Source: Aporhodopirellula aestuarii (GTDB lineage: Bacteria; Planctomycetota; Planctomycetia; Pirellulales; Pirellulaceae). From it: a stretch of DNA of 39,189 nt. The stretch is from positions 1 through 39,189 of the forward strand of contig NZ_JAMQBK010000092.1 in assembly GCF_023701485.1 (NCBI RefSeq), read 5' to 3'. Of the stretch, positions 24,080-33,259 are shown one piece after another. The first letter of the stretch is position 1. Each line of letters begins with the position of its first letter. The notes beneath the pieces were generated by a model, which searched no databases, had not been told where the DNA came from, and saw only the letters and a list, made by a program, of their open reading frames with translations. The position numbers were made by a program, and so were the translations under genes.

Positions 24080-26277
24080 ACGAAAAACAATACACCGCCT
24101 TCAACGTCTTAATGAATTCGGCTGGTGTTCTGACCGTGTCGCTCGACGTGACACAGCGACCGATGAACGTTTTCACCACTGAGGTGATCGACGAACTCGA
24201 CCACATCATCACCGACATCGAATCCCGACGAGACGTGAAACTAGTCGTCTTCCGCAGTGACAAAGAGAGCGGGTTTCTCGCCGGTGCCGACGTTCGCGCG
24301 ATCGCAAACATCACCGGACCGTCGCAAGCGGGTCGATTGATCGACGCCGGACAACAACTGTTCCATCGCATCGACCATATCAGCGTCCCCACTCTCGCGG
24401 TCATCCATGGGCCTTGTTTGGGCGGCGGTCTGGAATGGGCGCTCGCCTGTGATTATCGAATCGCTCGTGACAACAGCAGCACGAAAATCGGGTTGCCGGA
24501 AATCAAACTCGGCCTGATTCCTGGTTGGGGCGGGACGCAACGATTGCCGCGTCAGATCGGGCTGACCCAAAGTCTCAAAATGATTCTGCAAGGCAAGCCG
24601 GTCTCGGCGCATGCAGCGGCCAAAATCGGGTTGATCGATCGGGCGATCTCACCGGACGATTGGGAAGAAGGCGTGCGGCACTTCATCAGCGAAGTGCTTC
24701 ACGCACGTTACCGCCGGGAAGTTTCGATGCGTCAACGAATGATGCATCGGCTCGAAACATCATGGCTCGGTAGCAGCATGATCCTGCACACGACGAAGAA
24801 AAAGATTCGTCATCAGGAGCATCAATACCCCGCTCTCGGTGCCGCCGTCCGAGCGATCGAATCAGGGCTGCAAAAACAGGGTGCGGGCTACGTCACCGAA
24901 CGGAGCGAATTTGTCAAATTGTTGGCCACACCGACTTGTCGCAACCTGTTGAACCTGTTCTTCGCCCGTGAATCGGCACGAAATATCAAGACCTGGTCGA
25001 CTCGCGATCGGGCGGATGTTCACTTTCACGAAATTCGCCGCGTCGGTGTGATCGGTGCGGGTGCGATGGGCGCCGGAATCGGACAGTTCGCCGCCACGCA
25101 GGGATACGAGGTCGCGATGCGCGAAGTCGACGATCAGGCTGCACAAGAAGGGCGTCAACGCGTCGAAAAACTGATGAAGTCTTACGCCGACCGATACCGG
25201 CTACCACCCTCGACACGTAGCGAACTGAATCAACGGATCGCCGTCGCCACCGATGACGATGCGATCGTGTTGTCGGATCTGGTGATTGAAGCGGCCGTCG
25301 AACGACTCGACGTCAAACAGGAAATTTTCAAGCACCTCGGCGACCTCGTTGCTGCCGATTGCATCCTCGCAACCAACACCTCCTCGCTCTCGGTCGACAA
25401 GATCGCGGGACAGACCAATCGTCCTGAACGGGTTGCGGGATTGCACTTTTTTAATCCCGTGCACCGGATGGAATTGGTCGAAGTGGTTCGCGGCACACGC
25501 ACCGACGATGACACGGTCACGCGATTGGTCGCGTTCGTTCGTTCGCTCGGCAAGACACCGATTGTGACCAAGGACGCACCCGGTTTCCTCGTCAACCGGG
25601 TCCTGTTCCCCTATTTGGGTGAAGCGGTACTGATGTTCGGCGAAGGATACGCGCCAGCGGATATCGACCGCGAATTGCGTCACTTCGGAATGCCAATGGG
25701 ACCATTGGAGTTGATCGATCGAGTTGGCGTGGACATCGCGATGCATGTCGCCGGGTCACTCGGCGATGTTCTCGTTGGTCTCGATCCGGTCGTCGATCTG
25801 CTCAGCCTGATGGTCGAAAACGGCGAACTCGGAAAGAAAGCCGGCTGCGGCTTCTATCGTTATCGCGATGGCAAAGCGGTCCCACGATCTGAGCAAACGA
25901 CCGTTCCGATGACAGTCGTTGATGTCAACAATCGCTTCGCACTCGACGGTTTGAACATGGTCCAGCGACGGCTGGTTTATCCAATGCTAGCCGAGTCGGT
26001 CCGCTGTAAAGAACAACAGATCGTGCGCGAAGATTGGATGATCGATCTCGGAATGGTGCTCGCCACCGGATTCGCGCCGTACCGAGGCGGCCCGCTACGG
26101 GTCATCGATTCGATCGGTGCCGGTGTGGTCAATGAGAACATGAAACAGTTGGAAATGATCCATGGCGTACGGATGAGGTCACCCGAAACTTTGGAAGCGA
26201 TGGCGGAGGCCGGCACGCGGTTCTTTGTCCGAGAAGGGTCGATCGATTCCAAGGATTCCGAAACGCCGCGCAACTGA
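24076..26277 (+). CDS. fadJ: Fused enoyl-CoA hydratase / 3-hydroxyacyl-CoA dehydrogenase
   Basis: This bifunctional alpha subunit hydrates enoyl-CoA and oxidises the 3-hydroxyacyl-CoA with NAD. The 733-residue protein has an N-terminal crotonase domain with the oxyanion hole SGFLAGADVRAI and GPCLGGGLEWALACDYRIA and the catalytic glutamates in GGLEW and LPEIKLGLIPGWGG. A Rossmann domain follows from about residue 315 (RVGVIGAGAMGAGIG) with TNTSSLSV and HFFNPVHRMELVEVV, which holds the catalytic His. C-terminal dehydrogenase domains end the protein. Length fits FadB/FadJ. With the thiolase upstream it should form the two-subunit beta-oxidation complex. A gap of 86 bases precedes the next gene. 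Confidence 0.94.
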   Translation: MNEKQYTAFNVLMNSAGVLTVSLDVTQRPMNVFTTEVIDELDHIITDIESRRDVKLVVFRSDKESGFLAGADVRAIANITGPSQAGRLIDAGQQLFHRIDHISVPTLAVIHGPCLGGGLEWALACDYRIARDNSSTKIGLPEIKLGLIPGWGGTQRLPRQIGLTQSLKMILQGKPVSAHAAAKIGLIDRAISPDDWEEGVRHFISEVLHARYRREVSMRQRMMHRLETSWLGSSMILHTTKKKIRHQEHQYPALGAAVRAIESGLQKQGAGYVTERSEFVKLLATPTCRNLLNLFFARESARNIKTWSTRDRADVHFHEIRRVGVIGAGAMGAGIGQFAATQGYEVAMREVDDQAAQEGRQRVEKLMKSYADRYRLPPSTRSELNQRIAVATDDDAIVLSDLVIEAAVERLDVKQEIFKHLGDLVAADCILATNTSSLSVDKIAGQTNRPERVAGLHFFNPVHRMELVEVVRGTRTDDDTVTRLVAFVRSLGKTPIVTKDAPGFLVNRVLFPYLGEAVLMFGEGYAPADIDRELRHFGMPMGPLELIDRVGVDIAMHVAGSLGDVLVGLDPVVDLLSLMVENGELGKKAGCGFYRYRDGKAVPRSEQTTVPMTVVDVNNRFALDGLNMVQRRLVYPMLAESVRCKEQQIVREDWMIDLGMVLATGFAPYRGGPLRVIDSIGAGVVNENMKQLEMIHGVRMRSPETLEAMAEAGTRFFVREGSIDSKDSETPRN

Positions 26278-26363
26278 CCGGAGCCGACGGGCTGCCGATC
26301 GACAGATTGACCGCCGATCGGCGCCTCCAGCGACGTGCAACAACAAACCGTGAGGAGCTTAAG

Positions 26364-28310
26364 ATGAGTACTGACTTCCGCAATCAACCTGATCTCGACG
26401 CCGCGTCCGATCGATCCACCGAACCGGTCAAAGCGGAGTCATTCGCCGAAGTGGCGTTACGTCTCGGCGGGGCGTCGGCTGACGAAGCGAAACGCACGGG
26501 TGTGTTGGACACCGCCGATGACGAGGTCGAAGCTCTGTTCGCACCTCGCTATCAAACAGTGAACAGTCCGGTTCACCGTGCGGTCTGGGAAAAAGACAAC
26601 GCTACCGAACCGTTCGAGTCGCTTCCTTTGCTGCCATCACCATCGGTCTCACTGGTTGTCAAACAATCGCTCACGATCGTCCGCAAACATCGCGACGAAA
26701 ACACTCTGTTCGGCAGCGACGGAAAGATCACGACCAAAGTACTCGCCGAACTCGGATCGGTCGGGTACTGGGGACTGTTGGTCGATCGCGAGTACGGAGG
26801 CAGCGGTGCGAGCATGCGTGAGTTCACCGACATGATCACGCGAATGGCAGCCATCGATCCAACGGTTGCGGGCCTCGCGTCGGTCCACGGTTGCATCGGT
26901 GCGGTCGACCCGGTGCGGTCGTTTGGCAACGAAGAACAGAAACGGCGATTTTTACCCAAACTCGCCGACGGCCGAACCTTGTCCGCGTTTGCATTGACCG
27001 AACCGGGTGCCGGCAGCGATTTGACTGCGCTGAAGACCACCGCGGTTCTCGACGGAGACGAATACGTCGTCAACGGTGAGAAACTATTCATCACCAATGC
27101 GATCCCCGGACGGACGATCGGGCTGGTTTGCATGATCGACAACGTGCCGAGCGTGTTGATTGTCGACTTGCCCGGAAAGACGGATGAAACATTTGTGCTC
27201 AACAGCTATGACATCTATGCGCTACGGCGAGCCCATAACAACGGATTGATCTTCCGAAACTTCCGCGTTCCGAAGGAAAACCGACTCATCCCGTTGCAAG
27301 GTGATGGGCTGACAATCGCTTACCACGGGTTGAACTTGGGGCGTGTCTCGCTCTGTGCGAACGCCGCCGGAACGATGCGTTGGATGCTCAGCGAAATGTT
27401 GCCGTGGGCTGCCTATCGCGAAACCTATGGGCTCGCGATTGAACGCCGCGAACTGATCCGTCGCCGCCTCGGACGAATGGCAGGCATGATTGTGGCCTGT
27501 GACGCGTTGTCCGCATGGTGCGCAGGGCTGCTCGATCAGGGATACCGAGGCGAGATGGAATGCATCATCGCGAAAATCTTTGGTAGCGAAATGCAAAAGG
27601 AAGCCGCGATCGAACTGTTCATGAAAACGCATGGCGGTCGATCGTTCCTGAAAGGACATTTATTCGGCGACAACGTTCATGACTTCCTCGCCCCTTGTAT
27701 CTACGAAGGTGAAGGCGAAGTCCTGGGGATGGCGTTCTTCAAATCGATGGTCAAGAACCACGGCAAAGAATATTTCGAACCGATCGGACAAGCGTTACAC
27801 ACCCTCGGCGTTTCGAAACCGAATCCCCTCAACCCCGCCCATGCGTGGGCACTCCGTCGACCGCTCGTGAAGTACGCCGGATGGTTCGCCCGACAATCGC
27901 TGCGGGCGGCACGGTGGACAGACACGGACGTGAATGATCCTGATCTGAGGCGACATGTGCGATTTGCACGACGGTATCTGTCGGCGAGCGGCATGAAGGT
28001 TAGTTCGGCGATGCGGAAGTATCAGTTGAAACTCGCCGACCGTCAGTGCCGCATGTCGGCCCTGTCGCTCGATATCCAGTCTGCCGTCGTGATGCTGGTG
28101 ACGAGTCTTTATGCCGGACGCAGCAGTGACGCGATCACACGCGCGGCCGGAGACGCAATCTGCCGCGAACTGCGATTGCGGATGCAAGGCGGAAAACCAA
28201 GTGATGAAGATTTCCGACACATCACCGGATTGGGCGCGCAGATTGCCGAAAACGGTTGGTCAGCGCTCGACGGCGTGCAATCCGGAAAGATCATGATGCC
28301 GTACAAATAA
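26364..28310 (+). CDS. Acyl-CoA dehydrogenase, long VLCAD-like form
   Basis: This FAD enzyme makes the 2,3 double bond of acyl-CoA, the first oxidation of the cycle. From the ATG at 26364, with GAGGAG 6 bases ahead, it is 648 residues. The core has LTEPGAGSDL and VNGEKLFITNA (flavin and substrate binding) and the catalytic glutamate in the stretch IYEGEGEVLG. A ~150-residue helical C-terminal extension (from about residue 490, ALHTLGV onward) and a ~90-residue N-terminal extension make it resemble mitochondrial very-long-chain dehydrogenase/ACAD9 rather than the ~380-residue short types. This suggests long-chain substrates and membrane association (inference). Electron-transfer flavoprotein genes are not in the window. 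Confidence 0.9.
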   Translation: MSTDFRNQPDLDAASDRSTEPVKAESFAEVALRLGGASADEAKRTGVLDTADDEVEALFAPRYQTVNSPVHRAVWEKDNATEPFESLPLLPSPSVSLVVKQSLTIVRKHRDENTLFGSDGKITTKVLAELGSVGYWGLLVDREYGGSGASMREFTDMITRMAAIDPTVAGLASVHGCIGAVDPVRSFGNEEQKRRFLPKLADGRTLSAFALTEPGAGSDLTALKTTAVLDGDEYVVNGEKLFITNAIPGRTIGLVCMIDNVPSVLIVDLPGKTDETFVLNSYDIYALRRAHNNGLIFRNFRVPKENRLIPLQGDGLTIAYHGLNLGRVSLCANAAGTMRWMLSEMLPWAAYRETYGLAIERRELIRRRLGRMAGMIVACDALSAWCAGLLDQGYRGEMECIIAKIFGSEMQKEAAIELFMKTHGGRSFLKGHLFGDNVHDFLAPCIYEGEGEVLGMAFFKSMVKNHGKEYFEPIGQALHTLGVSKPNPLNPAHAWALRRPLVKYAGWFARQSLRAARWTDTDVNDPDLRRHVRFARRYLSASGMKVSSAMRKYQLKLADRQCRMSALSLDIQSAVVMLVTSLYAGRSSDAITRAAGDAICRELRLRMQGGKPSDEDFRHITGLGAQIAENGWSALDGVQSGKIMMPYK

Positions 28311-28343
28311 GATCCCCATTCTCTCACGAGGAGCGAAACCACC

Positions 28344-29354
28344 ATGGACCTTCGAAACTTCATCCCCTTTATCCCACCCTTCGAACGTCCACCTGCGGCG
28401 AAACGCAGCGCAGTGGTCGCGCTCGGTGGCGGAGGTGCTCGCGGTCTAGCGCACCTGGGAGTGATGGAGGTGCTCGCGCAAACGCGAGTCCGCCCGGAAC
28501 GTTTCGTCGGTGTCAGCATCGGCGCGCTCGTCGGTGCCCTGTGCGCGCTCGATTCCAATGTCCACCACGTGCGAGACAAAGTGCTCGGTTTCCTTAGCTC
28601 ACCCAGTTTTCAACACCATCAACAACACCTGTTCGGCTCGGCCGGTGTCACTGAGGACACCGCAACCTCGGGGATCATGGCTTGGTACGATCGGGCGAAA
28701 AATCTTTACTCCGCACATCGAAGATTGACGCGCGCGGTGACTCAGATATCGCTCATGCCCGAAGCGATTCTGACCGCGTCGATCGACGAGTTGGTTCCTG
28801 ATGTCGAATTCTCAGATCTACCGATGCCGCTGAGTATCGTGGCGGCGGACTTGCGAAGCGGTCACCGAGTCGTGTTGGAAACCGGCTCGGTTCGCAGTGC
28901 GATCCATGCGTCGATGGCACTCCCCGGCATTTTCCCGCCGGTGGAACACGACGGCATGCTGCTCTGCGATATCGGTGTGGTAGATTCCATCCCGACCTGC
29001 GTGGCAAGTTCGTACGCCACGGACCTGACCATTGTGGTCGACATCGGGCAACACAACGCACGCATGGAAAAGTTCGAAACCGCACTGGATATCATGATGC
29101 GGATGCAAGATATCGGCGAACAAATCTTGCGTCGTGAAAAAACCGAGCTTGCCGACATTCACATCCGTCCCGAATTGGCCGATGTGTCCTGGTTCGATTT
29201 CCAGAACCCCGAAGAGATAATCGAACGGGGACGGTCCGCCGCGTGGGAAGAACTCTCCCGGCATTCGATCTTCCGAGTCGATTCGCCGGCCGAGAAAGCC
29301 CCCGCCGACGAAGAGCCCGAGACGAGTCCTATCGAGAACGTCCGTTTTCGATGA
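28344..29354 (+). CDS. Patatin-like phospholipase/lipase
   Basis: This predicted lipid acyl hydrolase has 336 residues. It shows the oxyanion-hole motif ALGGGGARGLAHLG (GGGGARG at 28-34), the nucleophile elbow GVSIG (S58) and the dyad aspartate D209 in CDIGVVDSIP, where the common DGG/DGA is replaced by DIG. There is no signal peptide, so it should act in the cytoplasm or on the inner membrane. A GAGGAG 10 bases before the ATG and a 33-base gap from the dehydrogenase place it in the fad operon, where it could release fatty acids for the ligase. Its 3' end overlaps the convergent sulfatase by 26 bases. Confidence 0.9.
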   Translation: MDLRNFIPFIPPFERPPAAKRSAVVALGGGGARGLAHLGVMEVLAQTRVRPERFVGVSIGALVGALCALDSNVHHVRDKVLGFLSSPSFQHHQQHLFGSAGVTEDTATSGIMAWYDRAKNLYSAHRRLTRAVTQISLMPEAILTASIDELVPDVEFSDLPMPLSIVAADLRSGHRVVLETGSVRSAIHASMALPGIFPPVEHDGMLLCDIGVVDSIPTCVASSYATDLTIVVDIGQHNARMEKFETALDIMMRMQDIGEQILRREKTELADIHIRPELADVSWFDFQNPEEIIERGRSAAWEELSRHSIFRVDSPAEKAPADEEPETSPIENVRFR

Positions 29355-30885
29355 TTGCGGTGAGTTCCGCTTTCATCTTCTTCGCGACATCCGGGTGCTC
29401 CGCGATCACGTTATGCTGCTCAGCCGGGTCAGCCTCGAGATCGAAAAGCATGAACTGAGGAACCGGCGTGTTGGTGAGTTTCTGTTCGACCACCACGTTG
29501 CGGGCTCGCTTGCGATCGTACCGGTGCAGTTTCCATTTACCCGATCGGAACCCGAACGTTCCCGATCCGCCATTGTCTTGCTGGACCAGCGAATCACGCC
29601 CCTTCGCGTAGGGGCCGCCCAAGATCGCATCGGATAAATCCATGCTGTCGAGTGATGCACCTTCGGGAAGGGCAGTCCCCGCCAAGGCAGCGAAGCTGGC
29701 CGCAAAGTCGATCGTGCAGACAATCGCGTCGCTCACGCCGGGTTGGATGTGCCCCTTCCATCGAGTGATGAAGGGCGTCCGTGTTCCGCCTTCATACACG
29801 CTGTACTTGCCACCCGTGAACACGCCACCGGCCCGGTGCTTTCCGATCTTTTCGACCGCTTCGTCTTTGTAGCCGTCATCGAGGACCGGCCCGTTATCCG
29901 AACAAAGAACGACGAGCGTTTTTTCGGCGAGGTTGAGTCGGTCGAGCGTGTCCATCAACTCGCCCACGCACCAATCAAACTCCAAAATCGAATCGCCTCG
30001 CAAACCGAGTTTTGACTTCCCTTGGAATCGCTCATGCGGCATCCGCGGGACGTGAATGTCGTGCGACGAAAAGAAAAGAAAGAAAGGCTCGTCACGATGC
30101 TGTTCGATGAACTCGTTTGATTTCTCGATCCACTTGTCCGCCAGGTCCTCGTCGCGGAAGCGGGCGGCATGGCCACCGGTGTAATAGCCGATGCGACTAA
30201 TCCCGTTATGGATCGTGTGATTGTGGCCGTGCGACCAATCCAGTTTGAGCGAGCTGCGATTGGTGATGCCGTTGGGATGCTCAGGACTTGGACTCTTATT
30301 TCCAACCCACAACGGATCAGCGGGATCCAGGTTGAGAACGCGATGGTTCTGCACGTAAACTTGCGGCACGCGATCATTGGTCGTCGGCAGCAAAAAGCAA
30401 CTGTCAAATCCGATCTCGAGCGGCCCCGGTTTCAATTCGTCGTTCCACTGCGGACCGTCTTCGCCACCCAGCCCCAAGTGCCATTTACCCACGACCCCGG
30501 TCGCGTATCCGGCATCCTTCAATATCGATGCGACGGTTTCCGTGTCCGGCTTAATGATCGCCGGTGCGGTGGGTGGCGCGATACCGGTTCCAGGTTTCCG
30601 AAACGCGTAGGTGCCCGTTAACATCGAATAACGGGTCGGCGTGCAAGTGGAAGCAGAACAGTATCCGCTGGTGAACCGAACGCCTTCCGACGCCAGTCGA
30701 TCAATGTGTGGCGTCGAAATTTCAGTTGCGCCGTTACACGAGACATCGCCATAACCGAGATCGTCAGCCATGATCACGACGATATTAGGTCGCTCCCCGG
30801 ACGATTCTCCCGAAGCAGCATGAAGCGAGGAAAGAACGCAACCCTGCAGGAGGCAGGCGGCCGTTATCAACAAAGTGTTTTTCAT
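29329..30885 (-). CDS. Secreted arylsulfatase A-type sulfatase
   Basis: The 518-residue protein has a signal sequence whose LLQGC (C16) could be a lipobox, though a cleavage after LHAA is also possible. The metal motif IVVIMADDLGYGD, the formylglycine site CTPTR (C81) followed by YSMLTG, VGKWHLGLGG and CSDNGP (second metal site) are all present, so it should be active after maturation. It is the third sulfatase in the window and belongs to the arylsulfatase A-like group. The stop lies inside the patatin gene on the other strand (26-base overlap), so the two transcripts overlap antisense. Confidence 0.93.
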   Translation of the reverse strand: MKNTLLITAACLLQGCVLSSLHAASGESSGERPNIVVIMADDLGYGDVSCNGATEISTPHIDRLASEGVRFTSGYCSASTCTPTRYSMLTGTYAFRKPGTGIAPPTAPAIIKPDTETVASILKDAGYATGVVGKWHLGLGGEDGPQWNDELKPGPLEIGFDSCFLLPTTNDRVPQVYVQNHRVLNLDPADPLWVGNKSPSPEHPNGITNRSSLKLDWSHGHNHTIHNGISRIGYYTGGHAARFRDEDLADKWIEKSNEFIEQHRDEPFFLFFSSHDIHVPRMPHERFQGKSKLGLRGDSILEFDWCVGELMDTLDRLNLAEKTLVVLCSDNGPVLDDGYKDEAVEKIGKHRAGGVFTGGKYSVYEGGTRTPFITRWKGHIQPGVSDAIVCTIDFAASFAALAGTALPEGASLDSMDLSDAILGGPYAKGRDSLVQQDNGGSGTFGFRSGKWKLHRYDRKRARNVVVEQKLTNTPVPQFMLFDLEADPAEQHNVIAEHPDVAKKMKAELTAIIENGRSR

Positions 30886-31218
30886 GTCGTGATCTGATCA
30901 GGAATGTGGGGACTGAGTGGGGGACGCGGTCGATACACCGTTGACTCCCTCGTACTCTTGAAACGCGGCGAGACGGTTCGTCAATCGTGAGGGTGTCTCG
31001 CGTCATCAAACGAAAACGATAGTCTATTCAGAGCTGCTGCCGATCGATCAAATGATTCCCGGCGTTGGCATCCAACGGAAATGCGAAGGAATCGAATCTG
31101 AAACAGACGACATACCTAGAGCGTGCTTCTGAAATTCTAGCAGGACACACGTTAGTTCGCCGAGACTCCCGGAACAACCAACTCACTCGTCAGGAAACAC
31201 TGCGATAGCGAATCACAC
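30886..31218. other. Divergent intergenic region, no gene seen
   Basis: About 330 bases lie between the third sulfatase (minus) and the ZIP-like gene (plus). It contains a weak stem (cgagac about 30969 with gtctcg about 30994) and no convincing promoter, repeat copy or RNA. The decamer ctagagcgtg near 31117 also occurs near 13247, in the other repeat-bearing gap. Confidence 0.4.
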
Positions 31219-31929
31219 ATGAGTCCCATCGTCGAACTACTCATACTCACGGGAATCGCGGGAGCAGCCATCCCGATTGGGGGCGTCATTGCGTCTATAG
31301 AACACATCCGCCCGAAATGGCTCGAGGACGAATTCCGTCACACCGTGATCGCTTTCGGTGGCGGCGCTTTGGTCTCCGCGGTCGCATTGGTGCTGATTCC
31401 GGACGGCATCAAAACGATCAGCACGTTGGAATCGGTCACCGCATTTGCTGCCGGCGGACTCTTTTTTTGGGCGTTGCAAATCATGCTCGATCGGTCGCAA
31501 TCGTCCGCATCCCAACTGGTCGCAATGTTGTCGGACTTCATCCCCGAAGTGATCGCGTTGGGAGCGACGATCGCATTGGGCAAAGGCGGCGCGATCTTGT
31601 TGGCATCGATCATCGCCCTGCAGAACTTGCCCGAAGGTTTCAACTCCTATCGGGAGTTCATCGACGGCGGTCTATCGAAGTCCAAAATCTTGTGGGCGTT
31701 TATCGCCGCCGCTCTGCTCGGACCGCCGCTGGGGGCGTTTGGTTTCTGGATGCTATCGGACCACCCCCGCGTGATGGGATGGATGCAGGTGTTCGCCGCC
31801 GCTGGCATCCTGTACCTCGTCTTTGAAGACATCGCGCCGCAAGTTCCGCTGAAACGGAGCAGCTTCCCACCGCTCGGCGCGGTACTCGGTTTTCTCCTCG
31901 GCCTGCTCGGCAAACTGCTGGACAGTTAA
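31219..31929 (+). CDS. ZIP-like membrane permease with altered metal site
   Basis: The 236-residue protein has about seven to eight membrane helices and the layout of ZIP-family metal permeases: FGGGALVSAVALVLIP in the second helix, DFIPEVIALGA, and the signature helix ALQNLPEGF. In canonical members this last motif reads H-N-x-P-E-G; here the metal-binding His is Q135, while E139 stays. The following-helix His-x-x-x-Glu motif is also not apparent (VFEDIAPQVP near 201). Transport of zinc or other divalent metals is therefore uncertain. It stands alone, divergent from the sulfatase and convergent with the kinase operon. Confidence 0.75.
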   Translation: MSPIVELLILTGIAGAAIPIGGVIASIEHIRPKWLEDEFRHTVIAFGGGALVSAVALVLIPDGIKTISTLESVTAFAAGGLFFWALQIMLDRSQSSASQLVAMLSDFIPEVIALGATIALGKGGAILLASIIALQNLPEGFNSYREFIDGGLSKSKILWAFIAAALLGPPLGAFGFWMLSDHPRVMGWMQVFAAAGILYLVFEDIAPQVPLKRSSFPPLGAVLGFLLGLLGKLLDS

Positions 31930-32005
31930 TCATGCCAACGGCTCGTAGTCATACCAGCGACCAGGCACGCCGGAATGCTGTCGGGCGAGGTGGGATCGGA
32001 AGCGA

Positions 32006-33256
32006 TTACAGACAACTGCGAGAGGCAGCGCGGTTTTGCAAGAATGTGCGAAGTGCCTTGGCGAATTCACCGGCTGTTTGATAACGCTCGTCCGGATCGG
32101 TGGAGAGGCATTTCGCGAGAATATCATCCAACTCCGGATTGAATTTCTCGTTGATCGTCGTCGCCCGCTTTGCGTTCGTCGTTGCGATCGTTTGGATCGT
32201 TTCTTCACGTCCCATCGAACCGACGCCGTGAGGATGTTCCCGCAACAGGAACAGATACAACATCGTCGCAACTGCATACAGGTCGCTGCGATGATCAACG
32301 CGATCGGCGTCGCCACGTGCTTGTTCGGGAGACATAAACAACGGCGTGCCGAGCACCGAGCCTTCACTGGTCTCATTGGACGCCGGACCCGCGTAGGCCC
32401 GAAACATCGACTTGCTTAATCCGAAATCAACCAGTTTGGGATGCCCTTCGCGGTCCACCATCACGTTAGACGGTTTGACATCGCGGTGAATGATGTTCTG
32501 CGAGTGCGCGTGCTGCAATGCATCACATATCTGGGCCATGATCTCGATGATCTTTGTCGCCTTCGGTTTTTGCGACGCGACGTAATGACCGAGTGACTCT
32601 CCCTCGATCAGTTCCATCGCGTAATAAGCGAAGTCACGTTCGAGATGGCTTGCGTAGATCGCCGCGATCCCCGGATGATCCATCTTCCGCATCACTTGCA
32701 CTTCGCGTGCGAATCGTTCGAACACGAGATCGGTTGCGAGGTCGGCGCGGATGATCTTGATTGCGGAGAGTCGCCCGGTGGCGATGTGCGTCGCACGCCA
32801 AACGGTAGCAAAGGCTCCCTTCCCGATCAGGTGATCAATTTCAAAACCTTCAACTTGTGGCTTGGTCCATTGCGCCGGCGGCACCGCTTCCACGATCCGC
32901 CGCGCCGATGCCAAACGACTTTTCAAGAGCGCTGCGACGATCGGTTTGGTTAAATAATCATCGGCGCCCGCATCGAGCCCTTCGATCATATCCTCTTCGC
33001 GATCCCGGCTCGTCAGCAGAATGATGTACGTGAAGGGTGCTTCCGGGTTCTGCTTGATTCGCCGACAAACTTCCACGCCTTCGATCTCCGGCATCTGCCA
33101 ATCAAGCAGTGCGAGCCGCGGCGGATCATCTGATTGCAACGCGTCGAGCGCCTCCCGTCCGTTCTCGGCGAAGATGACACGATATCCCCAAGGCGCAATC
33201 GCCGCCTGCATGAGCTTTCGCCATACCGGGTTGTCATCGGCGATCAGAAGTTTCAT
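32006..33256 (-). CDS. Receiver domain-Ser/Thr protein kinase fusion
   Basis: The 416-residue protein joins a response-regulator receiver (about residues 2-120) with a Hanks-type kinase (about 138-405). The receiver has the acidic pair D7/D8, the phosphoacceptor D52 (LLDWQMPE) and K104 (YLTKP). The kinase has the P-loop IGKGAFATV, K167 (AIKII), catalytic HRDVKPSN (D259) and DFG (D277), with SPE closing the activation segment. All key residues are intact, so aspartyl phosphorylation could switch Ser/Thr kinase output. No membrane helix is present. It starts 3 bases after the stop of the hybrid histidine kinase upstream, strongly suggesting co-translation and a shared pathway. Substrates are unknown. 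Confidence 0.93.
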   Translation of the reverse strand: MKLLIADDNPVWRKLMQAAIAPWGYRVIFAENGREALDALQSDDPPRLALLDWQMPEIEGVEVCRRIKQNPEAPFTYIILLTSRDREEDMIEGLDAGADDYLTKPIVAALLKSRLASARRIVEAVPPAQWTKPQVEGFEIDHLIGKGAFATVWRATHIATGRLSAIKIIRADLATDLVFERFAREVQVMRKMDHPGIAAIYASHLERDFAYYAMELIEGESLGHYVASQKPKATKIIEIMAQICDALQHAHSQNIIHRDVKPSNVMVDREGHPKLVDFGLSKSMFRAYAGPASNETSEGSVLGTPLFMSPEQARGDADRVDHRSDLYAVATMLYLFLLREHPHGVGSMGREETIQTIATTNAKRATTINEKFNPELDDILAKCLSTDPDERYQTAGEFAKALRTFLQNRAASRSCL

Positions 33257-33259
33257 GAG

